In this document: positions 23,934-38,427 of the stretch, one piece after another | Position numbering within the stretch: the first letter of the stretch is position 1 | Layout of the letters: the number at the start of each line of letters is the position of its first letter | Assembly (NCBI GenBank): GCA_002794775.1 | Contig: NBAY01000076.1 | Coordinates: 124,001-188,000, forward strand | Source of the DNA: Porodaedalea pini | Taxonomy: Eukaryota > Basidiomycota > Agaricomycetes > Hymenochaetales > Hymenochaetaceae | DNA: 64,000 bases | Direction: 5' to 3' | Notes under the pieces: model-generated | What the model saw: only the letters and a program-made list of their open reading frames with translations | Databases searched by the model: none | What the model was told of the DNA's origin: nothing | Made by a program: the position numbers and the translations under genes

Positions 23934-25904
23934 ATGCCTGTGGCGTACGTCTCACTCTGGAGGGTCTCCGAATCTCTCCATTCCAATCTCCACTCCAGTC
24001 TCGACATTGCCTCTGAGGTCTTTCTATCGTCTATCAATTGCTTCCTCGCGTTCTGTGGGACGATCTGGCCATTCATCCTCCCTCCACTTTTCGCGATTGC
24101 TCTCGAAGCTCCACTCTCCCAGCGGGTAGGTTTTTAGCTCTCGCTTTAATATATCAACTACTTCCCTTTTCTCCTTTCACTCACTGACTCTGTTTTATTC
24201 TTTCTTTCATCATCAGACATGGATGGCCGTTCAGAAGACACCAATATCACCACGCACAGATGCCTTGCCACCTAACACATATCTTCAGAAGCTCCGTAAA
24301 CATGCGCTAACACACCTCGCGCCTGTCTACTTCCTGCTTGTCTCTCTCCTCGCAGCCTACTTCCAATGCATAGCCCGTGTGTCACCAGAGAGGATGCGCG
24401 TTTTTGAAGGTGTAGTGTTTGGGCCGTTGTTTGGATTCGCTATGTCAAGGGTTAGTTCTGTTAGTTCTGTTTCTTAAAGGAGGAGTATTGATTGTATTGA
24501 TCTTGGCGGACTCAACTTCTGGAAATACGTAGCTATTCGGCTTGCTCTCGAGAATGTACACGTTAAGTGTTCGGCGGGACGCCGATGGAGGTAAGTCATC
24601 CAGCATACCTCACCTTAGACCAGCTAGCTATAAGTTTCTTCTCTGCCCCGTTTCATCAGATCCACACATAATCCGTGCGCTCCGTCCTTCCGTTCCACGC
24701 CTTCTCGGTATTCTCCCAATACTACTCGGCCTTCTCGTTACCTACCGCGCTATTTGTTACGGCGACAATATATGCAAGGCGGTCGTACACGCAGCGCTAC
24801 TGCACGTATTCATCGCGACGGATGTGCGCTCTACAAAGAGCGTGAGGGCGGTCGGTATTTATGCTGCTACGAACGTGAGTTTTGAGTTTTACTTGAAATC
24901 TTTATGCTTCCTTTTGCCATACTCGCGAAATCTTTGAAAAATATATTAATAATGTTTCTTCTTCGCAGATTGTAACCCTCCTCGCACTCACCATCTTCCT
25001 CGCCATACACGCCAAGGAGATCAAGCTCCTTCTCAGCTCCACTTCAGATTCCCCTTATCCTGCCTGGGAGGAATTCAGCTACACTCGCCTTGCTCCTAAC
25101 AATGAGATGAATAATGACCACGATAGTGAAGACTCGAGGATGTACGGCTGGCCGCTCTTTGCACTCTCGGTTCTATGGAACATTTTCCCTGTTGAGCTCA
25201 TCACCTTGTGCTACCGCTTCGACTTTGCGCGCTCTGCCCGGCAGCGGGGCTCTGGCCTCCTCTTAGAATCTCTCGAAGAAAGCGCTAGCAGCTTGGATAA
25301 CACATGGACGGGTTCTAAACCGTCACTCACTCACGACATGCTTTTGGATTCAGCAACTTTGCAAGGAAAGAATGCTAGCGTTGGGCCCATCTCCCTCGCG
25401 CCAGATGCACCAGACGCGTTCTACGGTCATCAATTGCCGCTTTCTTCTCCCTCTACTTGTACCGATTCCTCACTTCCATGCGGGAGCAGAGACATATCGA
25501 AGACTACGGCAGAAGGAACTCCCCTCCCCTCCACCCTCTCCGGGTCAACATCAATTCCATTTCCGGCCTTTCTTACCTCCCTCATCGCCTACGTTCTGTC
25601 TACACTTATACTGCTAGCCTTATTTTACCTGACAGTGAAGGGACAGAATGAAGTTGTGATGAAGTATCTAGCGCCTCTCCTCCCGCTCGTGACGCTACCT
25701 CTGGCCACGATCGCTGTCCCTGCTTGCTTTGCTTTGATGGAAGATAGTGAAGGCGGAATCATCGAGCTGTGGCGATATGTGGAGGTTTGGGGATCGGAGG
25801 CAGAGAAAAATGATGAGAATAGGAATCTGGAGGCGAGGGATGTAGATGCGAAGAGTATGAATGACGAAGCAGGCAACAAGGGCGAGATGCGATCCTTGGT
25901 GTGA
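23934..25904 (+). CDS. polytopic membrane protein of unknown function
   Basis: Five exons (23934-24125, 24217-24450, 24533-24590, 24660-24874, 24969-25904) join in phase to 544 residues. Several hydrophobic segments are visible: GTIWPFILPPLFAIAL, LAPVYFLLVSLLAAYFQC, LLGILPILLGLLVTY, VTLLALTIFLAIHA, MYGWPLFALSVLWNIFPVEL and SLIAYVLSTLILLALFYL, with a further run near APLLPLVTLPLATIAVPACF. A Ser/Thr-rich loop of roughly 120 residues lies before the last two. The tail is charged (AEKNDENRNLEARDVD). No known family is recognised. The start is the first ATG that opens the hydrophobic N-terminal exon. Confidence 0.8.
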
Positions 25905-26377
25905 GCTCATGTAAAGATACGCGTCCCGTCGAATAGATACTGATGAACCTTGTACATTTGCAAAACCTTGCAATGAATTATTTATTCGGATGTGTTTTCT
26001 GGGAAATTTATACGTGTGGTAAAAGTACTTTTCATTGATGGAAGGAGTACTAGTGCATATTTAGATGGTTGAATAAACAAAGGTCACTACGTCATGGGGA
26101 AATATATCACAATTATTTGTGCCTTTGGTGACCGGACTCGAGTAAGAGTACTGCAGACCCGGTATCCTTAAATATGTACTCAATAAAAGGTGTTATTTAT
26201 TCCATGTATGAGAATCTCTGGGAATATCCTTGCGCGTCTGCTACATCGCGTTCAAAGCATGCATGCTACCTACAATACTGCCGCGTTCATTATTACACCA
26301 TAGAGTACTATCATCTACAGACTGACTGCCCAAAACATTCCTACAAGCCTCGAAGAATATCATAAAGTCCATGATAT
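25905..26377. other. intergenic stretch between convergent genes
   Basis: This AT-rich 3' flank is shared by the membrane protein gene (+) and the SDR gene (-). It contains GGAGTACTAGTGC at about 26044. No gene is seen. Confidence 0.5.
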
Positions 26378-27615
<1,238 letters not shown>

Positions 27616-29044
27616 GGTGGTAGTAGTTCGAGAGAAAGAGTGAGCGAGGGTTTGAAGGGGACGCGTATTTTGTAATCGCGCAGTGGCAGACCGATGACGA
27701 TCAGCGTCGGGCGGGGATGACGTCGACGACAGCTGTCGATCGACAGAGAGTAAGCGGAAGCCTATAAACGGACGCCTGCATATTTGAAGAGAGAAACGCC
27801 GAGCTGACATCGACGATAGCATTGGCAAAAACGTGCTGGCTATCTGTCTATTCACTACGATAGGTAGGGGGCGTTCGGATGCAAGGGTAAACACAAGAGG
27901 TATATCTATCTGTTTCCTGGGATGATGGGTGACTCGGTTCTCATCATTGTCGGCGTTTGTCACCTTGCGGACGATGGTTTCTGCGGTGATAAACAGTCTC
28001 GAAAGTATGAATTGGATCATAGTCCAAACAGGAGAATCCTATCATTCGGAAGTCTGATACGCGGACTGCCAAGTCTAAATCAAATGTGAGCTGTTCAATC
28101 ACGCATAATTCGGAAGGAAAGAAATGCCATTAGGAGAACCTGGGTGGCTCTGGTGTCAGGTTTCTTCGTCATTACTCTCTTTTATGGTCGAAAGGAATAG
28201 TGCACTGCAGCGAGTAATACGATCAAGATGGGCAATGCATTGAGAAAAAAATTGCGAAGCTGATAGGCAGGGCACCAGTCTTGATGCTCAAGTGCAAAAA
28301 AAAATGCGTAGATGAGCGACAGATAGGACAGTAGCTTTCCTTATCGTACGAGAAGCAAACAACGCCCCCACTACAGTATAGCGGCAGGCAAGGATATAGG
28401 CTTCTGTCTATAAATTTATCGCGGAACGTGGTCAGAGGAATACCTTGGCTGTGCTTCTCGGGTTGATGCTAGGATTAATTGGGAATTGGAACGTTGCTCA
28501 AGACGGGCGGAACACTTCATGAAAAGATAGATGATGAGAAGGTTATAGGCGAAGCGCCAGTCTAGGTAACCATTGATATTCAAAGACGAGATGGTCGATA
28601 GCTGCATCTGCCTCGTATCGCATCGCGTCGTGTCATGGACAAGTATCTAGTTTTTCCTAAAACCAGGTTCCCTTTGTTTCTTCAAGCCTGATAGCACGGA
28701 AAATACCTCAGTCCTCGAAGAGCTTCCGAGAAAACCTTGTCTGAAGATAGATGCGCAAGGCAGTTAATAGTTGAAACTCATATTATATGAGTCATAAGCA
28801 GCCATTGATTCAGGAGTACGATCATGTGACCTTGGTCCCATAGACGCGCGTGTCGCGAGCGTCAATCGTCACTGCCTCCTCCCTTTCTGCTGCTCGTATA
28901 CCTTCACGAATGTCCCTCACAAAGCCATTAGAGGCTCGTACTGTCCGCAACGACTGCGGTGACGAAAATGGGTCCGGTTAACCTTTTGGATGGTGGTCTG
29001 ATTCTCCAATGTATAATCAACTCCAGCACCGATCCCAGTTGCGC
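27616..29044. other. gene-free stretch between divergent genes
   Basis: This contains the upstream regions of the SDR (-) and of the 29-kb membrane gene (+). Two AGGGG-type stress-element-like sites occur near the SDR start (about 27650 and 27866); their function is not shown. Plus- and minus-strand frames here are short and unrecognised. Confidence 0.45.
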
Positions 29045-30568
29045 ATGCCTGCTATCTGGCGGCGGCCACAGGTATGTCGACTCATTTATATATTGTTTGA
29101 TGAGGAAACTCTGGCCTGACGCATACTAGCTGAACACAGACATCAGTAGACCAGGCGTACGCTTCTCCTTTTATCTTCAGGCACTCTTTCTCGGTCAGTC
29201 TTGCCAATGGTGCTTGACTCTTTGTATTGTCAGACTGAATACGCGCCATTTTTAGGCCTAATGTCAGCGCTTTCCAACTCCGTCGATGAAATTACTGGAG
29301 CACTTTACACACTTATGGCGACAAATATCGCCATGGTGGTCACTTCGTTCATCTTAGGATTCCGAGGACAACCCGAGATGAGCTTGCACGACGCCATTGT
29401 CGTCTTCTACCTCCTCGCCATCTCATGGACTGCTATTTTCTCCAGCCTCCTGACCTACGTCCGCTTCGACGACAGCGACGCGACGCTCAATATTATCTAT
29501 ATAATCCATTCCTATATGATCTTCGCCTTTGTTCTTGCCGTCCTCATCACTGCGCACACGTTCGGCATTACCCCACGATGCAACCCGCATGCTGTCGTGG
29601 TCATCTTCAAAGCTTTCCCCGCGCTCACTGCAGGCCGATTTCTTGCCTTCGTTGTCATCGCAATTGTCCTCGTAGGTTATACTTTGCTTACGATCAACGA
29701 CTACGGGGGTTTCAATCGAAGTCGATATGGTGCACTTGGAAGGTGGCTCATGAAATGGAAGGTGGGAAGGCAAGAGGAGGTGGAGGAGATCAGAACGGAA
29801 GGGGCGTCTAGGGCTGCGGAAGGAAACTTGCGCTGGATGCCCGGGGACCCGGAGCGAGGCTTTAATAGGCCGGGACCGAAGAGTCGCGCAGACTCTGTCG
29901 CTAGACAGCAGGAAGATAGATTCCAACCTATCACTGTTCCAGGCAGGCTCCTGATCGAGCTGGCCGCCATCGTCGTTCTCTGGGCGCTGTGCGTCATGAA
30001 CACCGAGCTGCTCATCCTACGGAACCGCTTTGATGGTGGCGGCGACGGGATTGGTCCAAGCCTGTGGGGCTTCGGTCAGATCCTCCCAATGTTCCTCGTT
30101 ATCCTTCCATTCATTAATCTCTCGAAAGCCCTCGTCGGGCTATTTTTCCGTAAGAGCAAGCCTGTCAGGACTGTTCGCAAGACGCATATATTCATACGGG
30201 AGCCTATGCCTCGTCGTACAGCGACTGGCAATAACGGACATGGTCACACTCGCGGGCCTCGTCCCGTGCCGCCGCGAACGGCTTATAATGCGCACCGGCC
30301 AGAGTGAGTGCCGTCCTTCTTCCAGCATGCAGGTACGGCTAATGCGGGCACGGCCGGCAGACAGCCGTCTGCGCGCATCTCTGTAAATTCCATACACTCT
30401 AACCCGATAAAACTCATCCCTGATGTGAAGGATGAAGAGGATGTCAACGGAGAAACAAATCTGCGCAGGAACTCGTCACCCACTCCCTCATCGGTCTCTG
30501 TACTGGGCTCGTCCTCATCATCCTTACGAACGGGCGGATACGCGACTGCCGAAGAAGATAATGTCTAA
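29045..30568 (+). CDS. polytopic membrane protein, member of a lineage-specific family
   Basis: The proposed exons are 29045-29071, 29130-29193, 29256-30303 and 30361-30568, in phase, for 448 residues. After ISRPGVRFSFYLQALFLGLM come membrane segments around NIAMVVTSFILGF, AIVVFYLLAISWTAIFSSLL, MIFAFVLAVLITAH and FLAFVVIAIVLVGYTLL. A soluble charged loop follows, then two more segments (LLIELAAIVVLWALCVM; FGQILPMFLVILPFINLSKA) and a cytosolic Ser-rich tail. The last intron restores a longer tail; without it the protein stops at 30307. A broken copy of exons 2-3 sits at 34.85-35.48 kb. The function is unknown. Confidence 0.75.
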
Positions 30569-31049
30569 GGTTTAAAGTATGTGTATTATCGAGTCTTTCT
30601 GCCTCCATCTCTATCCTTGTTAACAGGCCTGGAAGATTTCTCAGGTGTCAAGCACGTCCACGCCAAGCGACCATATGAGTCGCTGTTCAGCTCAGCTTCC
30701 TTTTCTATATTTCATACTTCCCCTTTCCCTTTTTTGTGCTTGTTCAGGTTATACTCAATTCTATGTGCACGTTCGAGGAAGTCAAATACGATGTCGACAC
30801 AGAGTGTTCGGGTCCGGGGCGAAGGTGGTTCGATACCTTTCGTCGGAGAGGCTGAAGAACTACTCGCCCATTCTTTGTCCGCCGGATCGGTCAAGGACAT
30901 GATCGACTCGTTTACCAGATGCAGTGGGCCGTTAGTTACAAGTGCTACAAGGCTCGATAAACATGCCTGTTATCATATGCAGGAGTCAAGAAGAAGCCAA
31001 GGAAAATACAAAGTATGGTGATAATTGCCAGATAGAAGCCAGTTGCACT
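30569..31049. other. 3' flank of the 29-kb membrane gene
   Basis: No gene is supported. A plus-strand frame (30581-31021) contains an internal Met with MSTQSVRVRGEGGS, but there is no recognised domain and the opposite strand is equally open. Confidence 0.4.
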
Positions 31050-33070
31050 GCACAGTCTCGTCTCTCTTAGCAGCTAAACTCCATTCACTGCATGGTTGTG
31101 CATACTGATTTATTGCTGTTTGATCGTTCTCACACTCCGCAAACTCTTACTAACTCGGAATCCTCTAAGACATTTTCTCACACCTTTCGCCGCCTGATCT
31201 GACCAAAGAACCTGGAAGACGGGTCATCCAGCAACAACATCCGGAGCTCTAGAAGAGCGACGTTGCCCTTGTAACGGTATGTCGTTTGACTTATCCACAT
31301 GCGCCTCTGCCAGTAACCTAAGATCTTAAGAATGAATAACCATTTAATAGGTTAATCGCTCCCCGGATCGCGTGAGACTCCGTTCAAACAGTCGTCCAGA
31401 TTAAGGACTCCTTACGAGGTGGCAGCCTTCCTGGGTACAAGGCCTTCTGGCTTCGGTGGAACTCTCGCGGGATGGGATGTGTCGCAGATAAGTATAACCC
31501 AGAGGTAAAAAGAAAAGTTGTGGCCTGACTGAGTTCGCCGAATGTCTTCGAAGATCAAGGGCAGGGGAAGCTGGACTTTGAAGGCCTGGACTAGTTTTCG
31601 TTGGGCTTCGTTTGAGAGTACCCGCGATAGCTTAGTACTTATCTCCTTCGGCATACTCAGATTACCGGTTGAGACTTGAGACTTGAGACTTGAATTCAAA
31701 GGCAGGGAACCGCTTAACTCAGTTGGATCTTATCCCCAATTGCACTAGCTGACAAAGGCTTTATCTTCAGTTAGAGCAACAGAGATGGCCTGTTTTGCAT
31801 GCGCTCGGTCGAATGGAATCTGCGAGCTGTCACCATAATGTATGTCCCCTCTGACCTTTCCTTTCTCGACAGATCTATCGGTGCATGCCAATGGAGAAGG
31901 ACACCAAGTTGAATTCCAAGATCTTACCCGAAGTGTCTGTCAGTGTCACCCGCACTCAATAACACAAGTGCAAGATGGTCCTAACGATCCCTTAGGTCAT
32001 CAAAATCCGCACTTGAATCTCCGCGGAAAGCTCGCTTTTGCTGATAAGAAAATCTCGATTTTTCATATAGAACGCAGCGGTGCTCGACCCGCATACAGGT
32101 CAGGAGAGTAATGACTGCGGAGCGTATATACACGCACCATCCAAGGATAAATGATCGATTGCGGCTATTTTTATTCGTTCAGATTCCGAGTGCGGAGATG
32201 GAGAAGGGACGCGTACGCTATGCTTCATCAGGGTTCCATAATCCCAGGTGCTTTTTATCCCCTCACCACCCAGCATTCAACACCTTGATTTCGACTTTCG
32301 CGTCGCATCATTGATATCGTCATTTTCCCTTTTCTTCCAATCCATGAGTTCACAGAGGCCGCGAACAGAGGACCTCCGTCTCAAATTCCGCGCCGCGGCG
32401 TCTCTTATCAACGCTATGAAGTCCCGAACAGAAGACAAGATCTGAATCACTCGATTATCCTCGAGATAGGCGGACACAATATATACATACGTAAGGAATC
32501 AACACACTCGTCAAAGATGTCGAAACACAATTCAATATTCCCATAAGTCTTCACGGCATGCCTGACCTTCAAATACACTGAACGCTCTTCACGCACGGTC
32601 CGGAGTCACCAATCCATCTCTAGATTACCCGCCTGGTACCCGACCAAGTCTTGGTATGCAGCCAACTGAATAGAAAGTGGCTCTGGAATGATTGGCGAAG
32701 CCTCGAAGGTTCACATGGTACAGCTATATACGTATGTATTGTATGCTCTTCAATCTTGCTCCTCGAGGTCGAAGCCCCCTTGGTCGCTTCCGAACTTCGA
32801 AAGCTCCCGTCGCACCTACTCTATCATTTCCAGTTCAACTTTCGCGGATGGCGGGGTGCAGTTTGTCGTCTTCCATGTCAAGCGTTATGCGAGTTCCAAG
32901 TGCACGAGCACGCTCGGCACATATGTATGCGCATTAATATTGTGCACTTGTCCAGTTGTGCCAGTCGTCACGGAGTGGCTGATAAGAGATATCCGACGAT
33001 TCCTCGGTCTCGCGGATGCTTGCATGCTGTTTGTGTGTATCTACAGTAAATACTCACTATCGCACTTGAT
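31050..33070 (+). repeat. left arm of ~2 kb inverted segmental duplication
   Basis: This segment matches the reverse complement of 43430-45625 over its whole length with interspersed differences and small indels. Anchors include TCTCGTCTCTCTTAGCAGCT near 31053, GAGACTCCGTTCAAACAGT near 31374, TTGTGGCCTGACTGAGTTCG near 31516, AAAATCTCGATTTTTCATAT near 32048 and TGCGCATTAATATTGTGCAC near 32927. It holds no intact gene. Protein-like shreds such as RWNSRGMGCVADKYNPEV suggest it descends from coding sequence. Confidence 0.8.
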
Positions 33071-33439
33071 GGCTTTAGTTCTTCGGACTGACAAAGTTAA
33101 GAAGACAAAAATAAATACTTATCTTTATTTTTCAAGTACTTCGAATAGGAGATACATCAACAAAGACAAATATGCGTCGAGCATAGTATGTGATGCTGCA
33201 AATGAGCGAAGCCGACAGAAAGGGGAAGGAGGGGAGCTTATTAGAACAAAGAAGCAACGACGAGCGACGACATAAACCAGAACACTGCATGAAAAACGAC
33301 AACTATAGCAAAATGATAGCAAGGATGTTAACAAGGAGAAGGATACAGAAAGTGTTTTTGGGGAATGACGAGGTGTAGGAAGAAGAGATAGGAAATTACA
33401 GAGCACATTTAGACAGGTGGATGAAAACAAGGGCCTGGT

Positions 33440-33620
33440 CTCGAGTCTGATACATGACATGAGAGTACACAGGCCACCTCACGAAGAGGACGACGAGAGG
33501 AAAAAATTAGGTATGAACAACCACGACAGACACAGAGTAGTCTGAATCGAGTTTCATGACACGATAGTCACGAGCCGCGAAGTGCACTGAAGGGCACACC
33601 TGGTAGCCAGGTCGCCCACG
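33440..33620 (-). repeat. relic family R, copy 1
   Basis: The minus strand encodes VHFAARDYRVMKLDSDYSVS followed by VVV. The same block, with flanking AAAAATTAG and CACGACAGAC sequences, recurs at 51130-51310 (opposite orientation) and 60860-61090 (same orientation). Conservation of the peptide suggests the 3' end of a multicopy gene or element. Confidence 0.65.
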
Positions 33621-33989
33621 ACGAGCCCTCCACATACAATCCATCCCATCACCAAGATGTACTTCGCACAGGCCGGTGGCACTGCCCCCGAGAGAGCAGC
33701 CGCAGCACAAAACCCGGAGACAGCGATGGCACACGATGCGAAAGCCTGCGTGCCATCTAACCCGAACCGTCTACTTAGACAATGTCCAGACCCGCATACG
33801 GAGACACGGCGACGAAGAGCAGTAGAAGGCATATCCGTACATCGTGGCGACTAGCACCTAGTGTACCCGATCCCCGAGACGCATCCCAAGCATCTCTTTG
33901 AAATCCACTCTCTAAGCTTCACTCACGAGGCTCTGGCAGGTGCCTGTCAAATGTAGCTTGTCTTTGAGTTCGCCGCAATGATAAACATG

Positions 33990-34260
33990 GCCAGCAGCCG
34001 ACGAGTTGATAATAGATCTTCTCGTCAGGAGAGATGCGGTTTTCCGGTACGTCCCTCGACAGCATTGCTGTCCGACCCTGCTGGAGTCGATCGAGGAGGA
34101 TTAGAACGCTCAGACCTTAGCCCGCTCGCGAGGCGGATGCGCATAGCACCTGTAGGGAGCGAGCGTCGCGGCTTTGAATCTGTCGTGATTGATGTTGAAG
34201 AAAAGACAGAAGAGAAAATTTTCTGAAGAACTGACTAGGCGTGAGAATGCACTACTCCTT
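33990..34260 (-). repeat. relic family S, copy 1
   Basis: The minus strand encodes FNINHDRFKAATLAPYRCYA. Related sequence lies at about 45880-46000 and 50360-50530 on the plus strand (FNHARLKAAMLAPHGCSAFE). The DNA match runs through the CCTCCTCGATCGACTC segment (34089-34104 here, inverted). Confidence 0.6.
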
Positions 34261-34845
34261 TCATCTACATTTTCTGTCCATGGTCTGCTGCGATTTGGAC
34301 TGACTTCAATATTAATATTAATCAGTATCGCACAGAAGACTAGGTCATAACCTCGAAATGCATGACTCTGTCTCATATTCTAGGCTTTTCCAATCTTTTT
34401 CCATCTGCCTGAGTCATTTCTCCATCGACAATTTCATGAGGACCCTGATATAAGGCACAGTCCTCCACGAGATAGGAAACCCATGCATCATGTATCATGC
34501 ATGACATTGCCATCGCCCGGAAATGAAAAAAAAAAAAGTTGAGCTTTCAAGCCTCTTTATTTCCCAGTCAACCGCCAACCAGCCTCCTACTTGTTGCCCT
34601 CCCTTACACTGTCCGTCACGTCTTCTTGAATGGCCATCATAGAGTGTTTATAAGGGCCTGTGCTGTCGAAAGATGAAAGCAGTAATTAAAACAGGACTCG
34701 TCGAGCTCTTCGGATGGCGAGCTGGTTCTGCGGTGTTTAGCCAACTTCAGCATCAACCTAAACTGTGCATGCTCATCGTCCGGTGGAGGTCCACAAGCGC
34801 ATACTAACGGAGATGGACAGTCTGACATAACATATTCAACACTAG

Positions 34846-35482
34846 CTGAACACAGACGGACATCAGTGGACCAGGTGTTCTTTCTCAGCGAGTCTTTATC
34901 AATATCGCTTGACTCTTTATCATCGAACTGAGCGAGCATCGTTGTTTAGGCCTGATGTCGGTACTGTCCAGCTCCATCGACGAAATCATTGGTGCGCTTT
35001 ACATATACACTCGTGGCGACCAATATCAATTTCGCTATGGTGGTCACTTCGTTTCATCTTCAGATTCCGAGGGCAGATACGAGATATGCTTCTGCACGGA
35101 CGCCATCAGCGTCTTCCTGTACCTCTTCCAAGTCGCAATCTCCCGGACCACTAAACTGTATTCCTCAGCCTACCGACCTACACCTGCTTCAAGTACAGCG
35201 ACAACAGCACCACGCGCAAGGGTATTATCTACATAACTCCGAGTCATCCCTGCGTGCTCTTTGGCTTTTTGTCCTTGCCGTCTTCATGAATGCGTGCGCA
35301 CACGTTCGGTTCACACCTCCTCGATGTCAGCGCACACGTCGTTGTGGGTTCTTACATATTCAAGCCTTTCCTGCGCTCACTGCAGGTCGCTTTTCTCGCT
35401 TCTTGTCGTCCTCGCCATTAAGAGTGCCCTCGTTATCTAACACATCATTCATCGCTTACGACCAACGACTACGGGGTGCATT
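34846..35482 (+). pseudogene. broken copy of the 29-kb membrane protein gene
   Basis: From CTAGCTGAACACAGAC to ACGACCAACGACTACGGGG this follows 29127-29713 in the same orientation. Recognisable pieces are GLMSVLSSSIDEIIGALY, FAMVVTSF, FVLAVFMNA and FPALTAGRF, but in different frames and with many changes. The first exon and everything after the fifth membrane segment are absent. It lies inside the interval bounded by the inverted 2-kb arms. Confidence 0.8.
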
Positions 35483-38427
35483 TTCAGATTCATTTTTTTT
35501 TAATTAAAAGAAAAGCCAATATCGTGCTCCTAAAAGTCGGATTTACTGTGTGGAGCGCGATTCAAAAAAGGAGGGAAAAAAATAAAAAAATAAGGGGAAG
35601 GTGGAGGAAATCACTAACTGAAAGGCTGTGTCTCCCGGAGCGCAAAGGGGAACAATATTAATGTGGCTTGGGTAGGGCGGGGTCATCAGAGATGCGTGGC
35701 GGGGCTTTTATGTACTGTATAGTATTACTAGACTAGTAACTGAAGTCTGGCTGGTGCCTTGGCGGGCACTTTGACATGTACAGCCGGGAGATGACAAAGT
35801 TCCAGCCCTCTCGGTGTGCGAGGGAGGAAAAAAAAAAAACTCATGCACATGCTCATCTTAGTACTTGGGTGCTGTCCGTCATGAAGGAACTAGTACTGGT
35901 ACCGGGCCTGCTCGGGGCTTTGAATGGTGAGTGGCGACCCGCGAGGGGGTTGGTGCGAGCCTGTTGCGGACCCTACGTCTTATGTATGTCTTTCGAAGAA
36001 ATGTTCAGATGGGGTATATTTTTTTTGATTATACTGTATCTATGGTTTTTTCTTGTCTTGTTTTGTTCGATACAATCAGTAGTATTAATATTGCATTTCC
36101 AGTGCTGGATCATTGACTACCTAGGGAAGGGGGGGGGGGGGGTGCGGCCACATGCGCGTGTGGATGCTTCAAAAAAAAATCCCGAAGAATATTAATGCCT
36201 AGGCCTGTTTCGGGACGGGGCCGGCGCTGGCTGGGCGTTGAATGGAAATGCAGTGGGGGGTGGTGGGGGGCGGCTTCGAGCGCATGTGTGAGGACGTGCT
36301 CGGAAGTAAGCGTACCGCACGTATGTCGAAAAGAGAGGCGCGCAATATGGTAACAGGGTGCAGGGTGCAGTGTACAGTGGGAACGATTCGGCGATGTCGA
36401 GTTTATTTGTGGGTTTTTTCTTCCTTGCGCCTGAATGGGGGTCTGGCTATCCTTTTGATCTCTGAGCCTTTGAGCCTTTGAGCCTTGATGCGAGAACTCG
36501 GAGCCCCGTCTAATAATTCTGACACAGGGTGAAATGTTGGCAGGAAGTTGCGACGTGATTGACTTTTCTGAAATTGACTCGGAGGCTTTTTTGCTCTTTC
36601 TAAATTCTATTCTATGGAGGGAGGACCCGGGGAGGGGGGAGGGGAGTAGAAGCGGGAGCGGCAAACAGTACTAGTGTAAGGAGAAGCTTGAGGGAAGGAG
36701 AAGAGAAGGAGAGAAGGAGAGAAGAGAGAGGAGTGCGTACGTACGTACATGTACAATATACAATATACAATATGATCGGGGAACACCATCAAAGCAGAGC
36801 GCACACAGACGAGTCATTCGGAATCAGAAACACACTCTCCGGACGGTTCTCTTCTCTTCTCGTTCCTTCGATCATGCGGTTCTCATTTCTTCTTCTTCTG
36901 TTGCTTGTTTTTTTATTGAGGGCTCAGTACTAGTGACAGTAGATCCCTTTTTCTTTTTTTTTCGCGGAGGCGGCCGCACGTTTCTCCGCTCCGAGCCTTC
37001 CCTCCGAGAAAAGGGTTGGTAGTAATGATGAATAGTAATAGTAATGGAGCGAGAAGAAGTGACCTTGGGCCGGGTGCTAGTGCTCGCGGGCTCCGTGTAT
37101 CTGTGTATCTGCGTATCTGTGGGCGACCCGGAGACTCGGGAACAAAGGTGAGGCCGTTGAGGTGATAGACAAGCATAAGTAATGTTGATAATATTAATCT
37201 ATCCAAGTAGAGCAGAGCAGAACGGAACAGATGGAGAGTACAATATAAAGATAAAGTGGGAGACCTGGAATTGGAGCGGAGTGCTCCGACTCGAAGGATA
37301 TGTACATGTATCTGATCCTGATCCTGAGCACGAGATCGAGATCGAGATCAGGGAAGGAAAGGTTTCTTTCTTTCTTCGCGGGGAACAGAAGAAGCGCGGG
37401 AAGACGACGGAGAGGTTGGAAGAGAACAAGCACGTGTTTACGCTGCGGGAAGCGCGTGTATTCGGCCTGCGTCGGCGAAAGAGAAGTGTGGATGGTCTGG
37501 GCGTCGTGTGTGGCACGTGCATCGAAAAGATTAATTGCGAGCAGAAACATGCATGGAGTCGTGCGTTCCCTTTGCGCCAGGCACCGGGATCACGCCTCAC
37601 CGGAAGTAAAATACTAAAAAGTTGGCGCCACGGCGATCTATCTAATGTATACGCGATTACGTTGGTGGAACAAAGGGAAAGAGAAAGAGAAAGAAAAAGG
37701 GAAGCAACCTGTAGTGCACGTTGATCGCCGATCACAATACATCCCCATCCATCCCTTTGATCTCAGCTGCCCGATCTTCCTCGTTTTAATCTGCGGATGC
37801 CCGCGATACATGCACGCTTTTGCCTCTAGTACTAGTTGGCATGTAGAGATTATCCTCTCGGAGTCGCCCAAGCACAGAACAAACGGAAGCAAATGTACAC
37901 GGATACAGATTCATTTCAGATACAGGGTCGCGCCCTACAGGGAGTCAGGAACGCGTTTGTTCTCGCACTGGCGACTGGGGGTGTTACATATACATATAAA
38001 TTCCGTCTCCGTTCCAGTTTGCGTTTTTCCCATCTTACGCTCGCGCTTACGGCCCCCCCCCTCTCTCTTACGGCAGTCCTCTCTTGCTCCCCGCCGTCCT
38101 TCCTTTCCTTCTCCTTCCCTCGCTGCTCGCAGGGCGGAGTCGGAGTCTGAGCGTTGTTTTCACACTTCGCAGGGCAATCACATCGCCTCGCAATCGTGTT
38201 TCCCATCGCACACACGCACACACGCATCGCAGGCTCTGCGCCGAACTTAGAATATCTCGTACGTGTACGTGACACCCCCGCATTTCGTATCGTGCGCCCG
38301 GACTCGGGAATCTGAGTGCCGTCTCTATCTGTCGTCTATCTGTCCCCAGTCTTCTTTCTTGTCGACGCCGACGCCGACGCCTACCCGCCCCGCCGGCGTC
38401 CGTCGCTCCTGGCAACTGGCAGCTGGC
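35483..38427. other. long gene-free stretch upstream of the bZIP gene
   Basis: Homopolymers and simple repeats are frequent: a G run at about 36129-36142, GAGCCTTT repeats at about 36464-36485, A runs, several ACTAGTACT-type sites, and AATATTAAT palindromes at about 35655 and 36188. Candidate promoter elements for the bZIP gene are TACATATACATATAAA (37986-38001) and a long pyrimidine tract (38015-38120). Overlapping frames on both strands here are judged non-coding. Confidence 0.5.

Larger units (their letters stand above)
33071..34845. other. relic-rich stretch without an intact gene
   Basis: This contains one copy each of two dispersed relic families (33440-33620 and 33990-34260). A minus-strand run between them (33832-33554, hydrophobic AIAVSGFCAAAALSGAVPP) looks like a broken membrane protein. 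A run of A (about 34528-34539) and CAATATTAATATTAATCAG (about 34307) are present. Confidence 0.45.

Noticed and set aside
30581..31021. 146-codon plus-strand frame 3' of the 29-kb gene
   Set aside because: No domain is present, the opposite strand is equally open and there are no clear splice sites. It is probably 3' flank.
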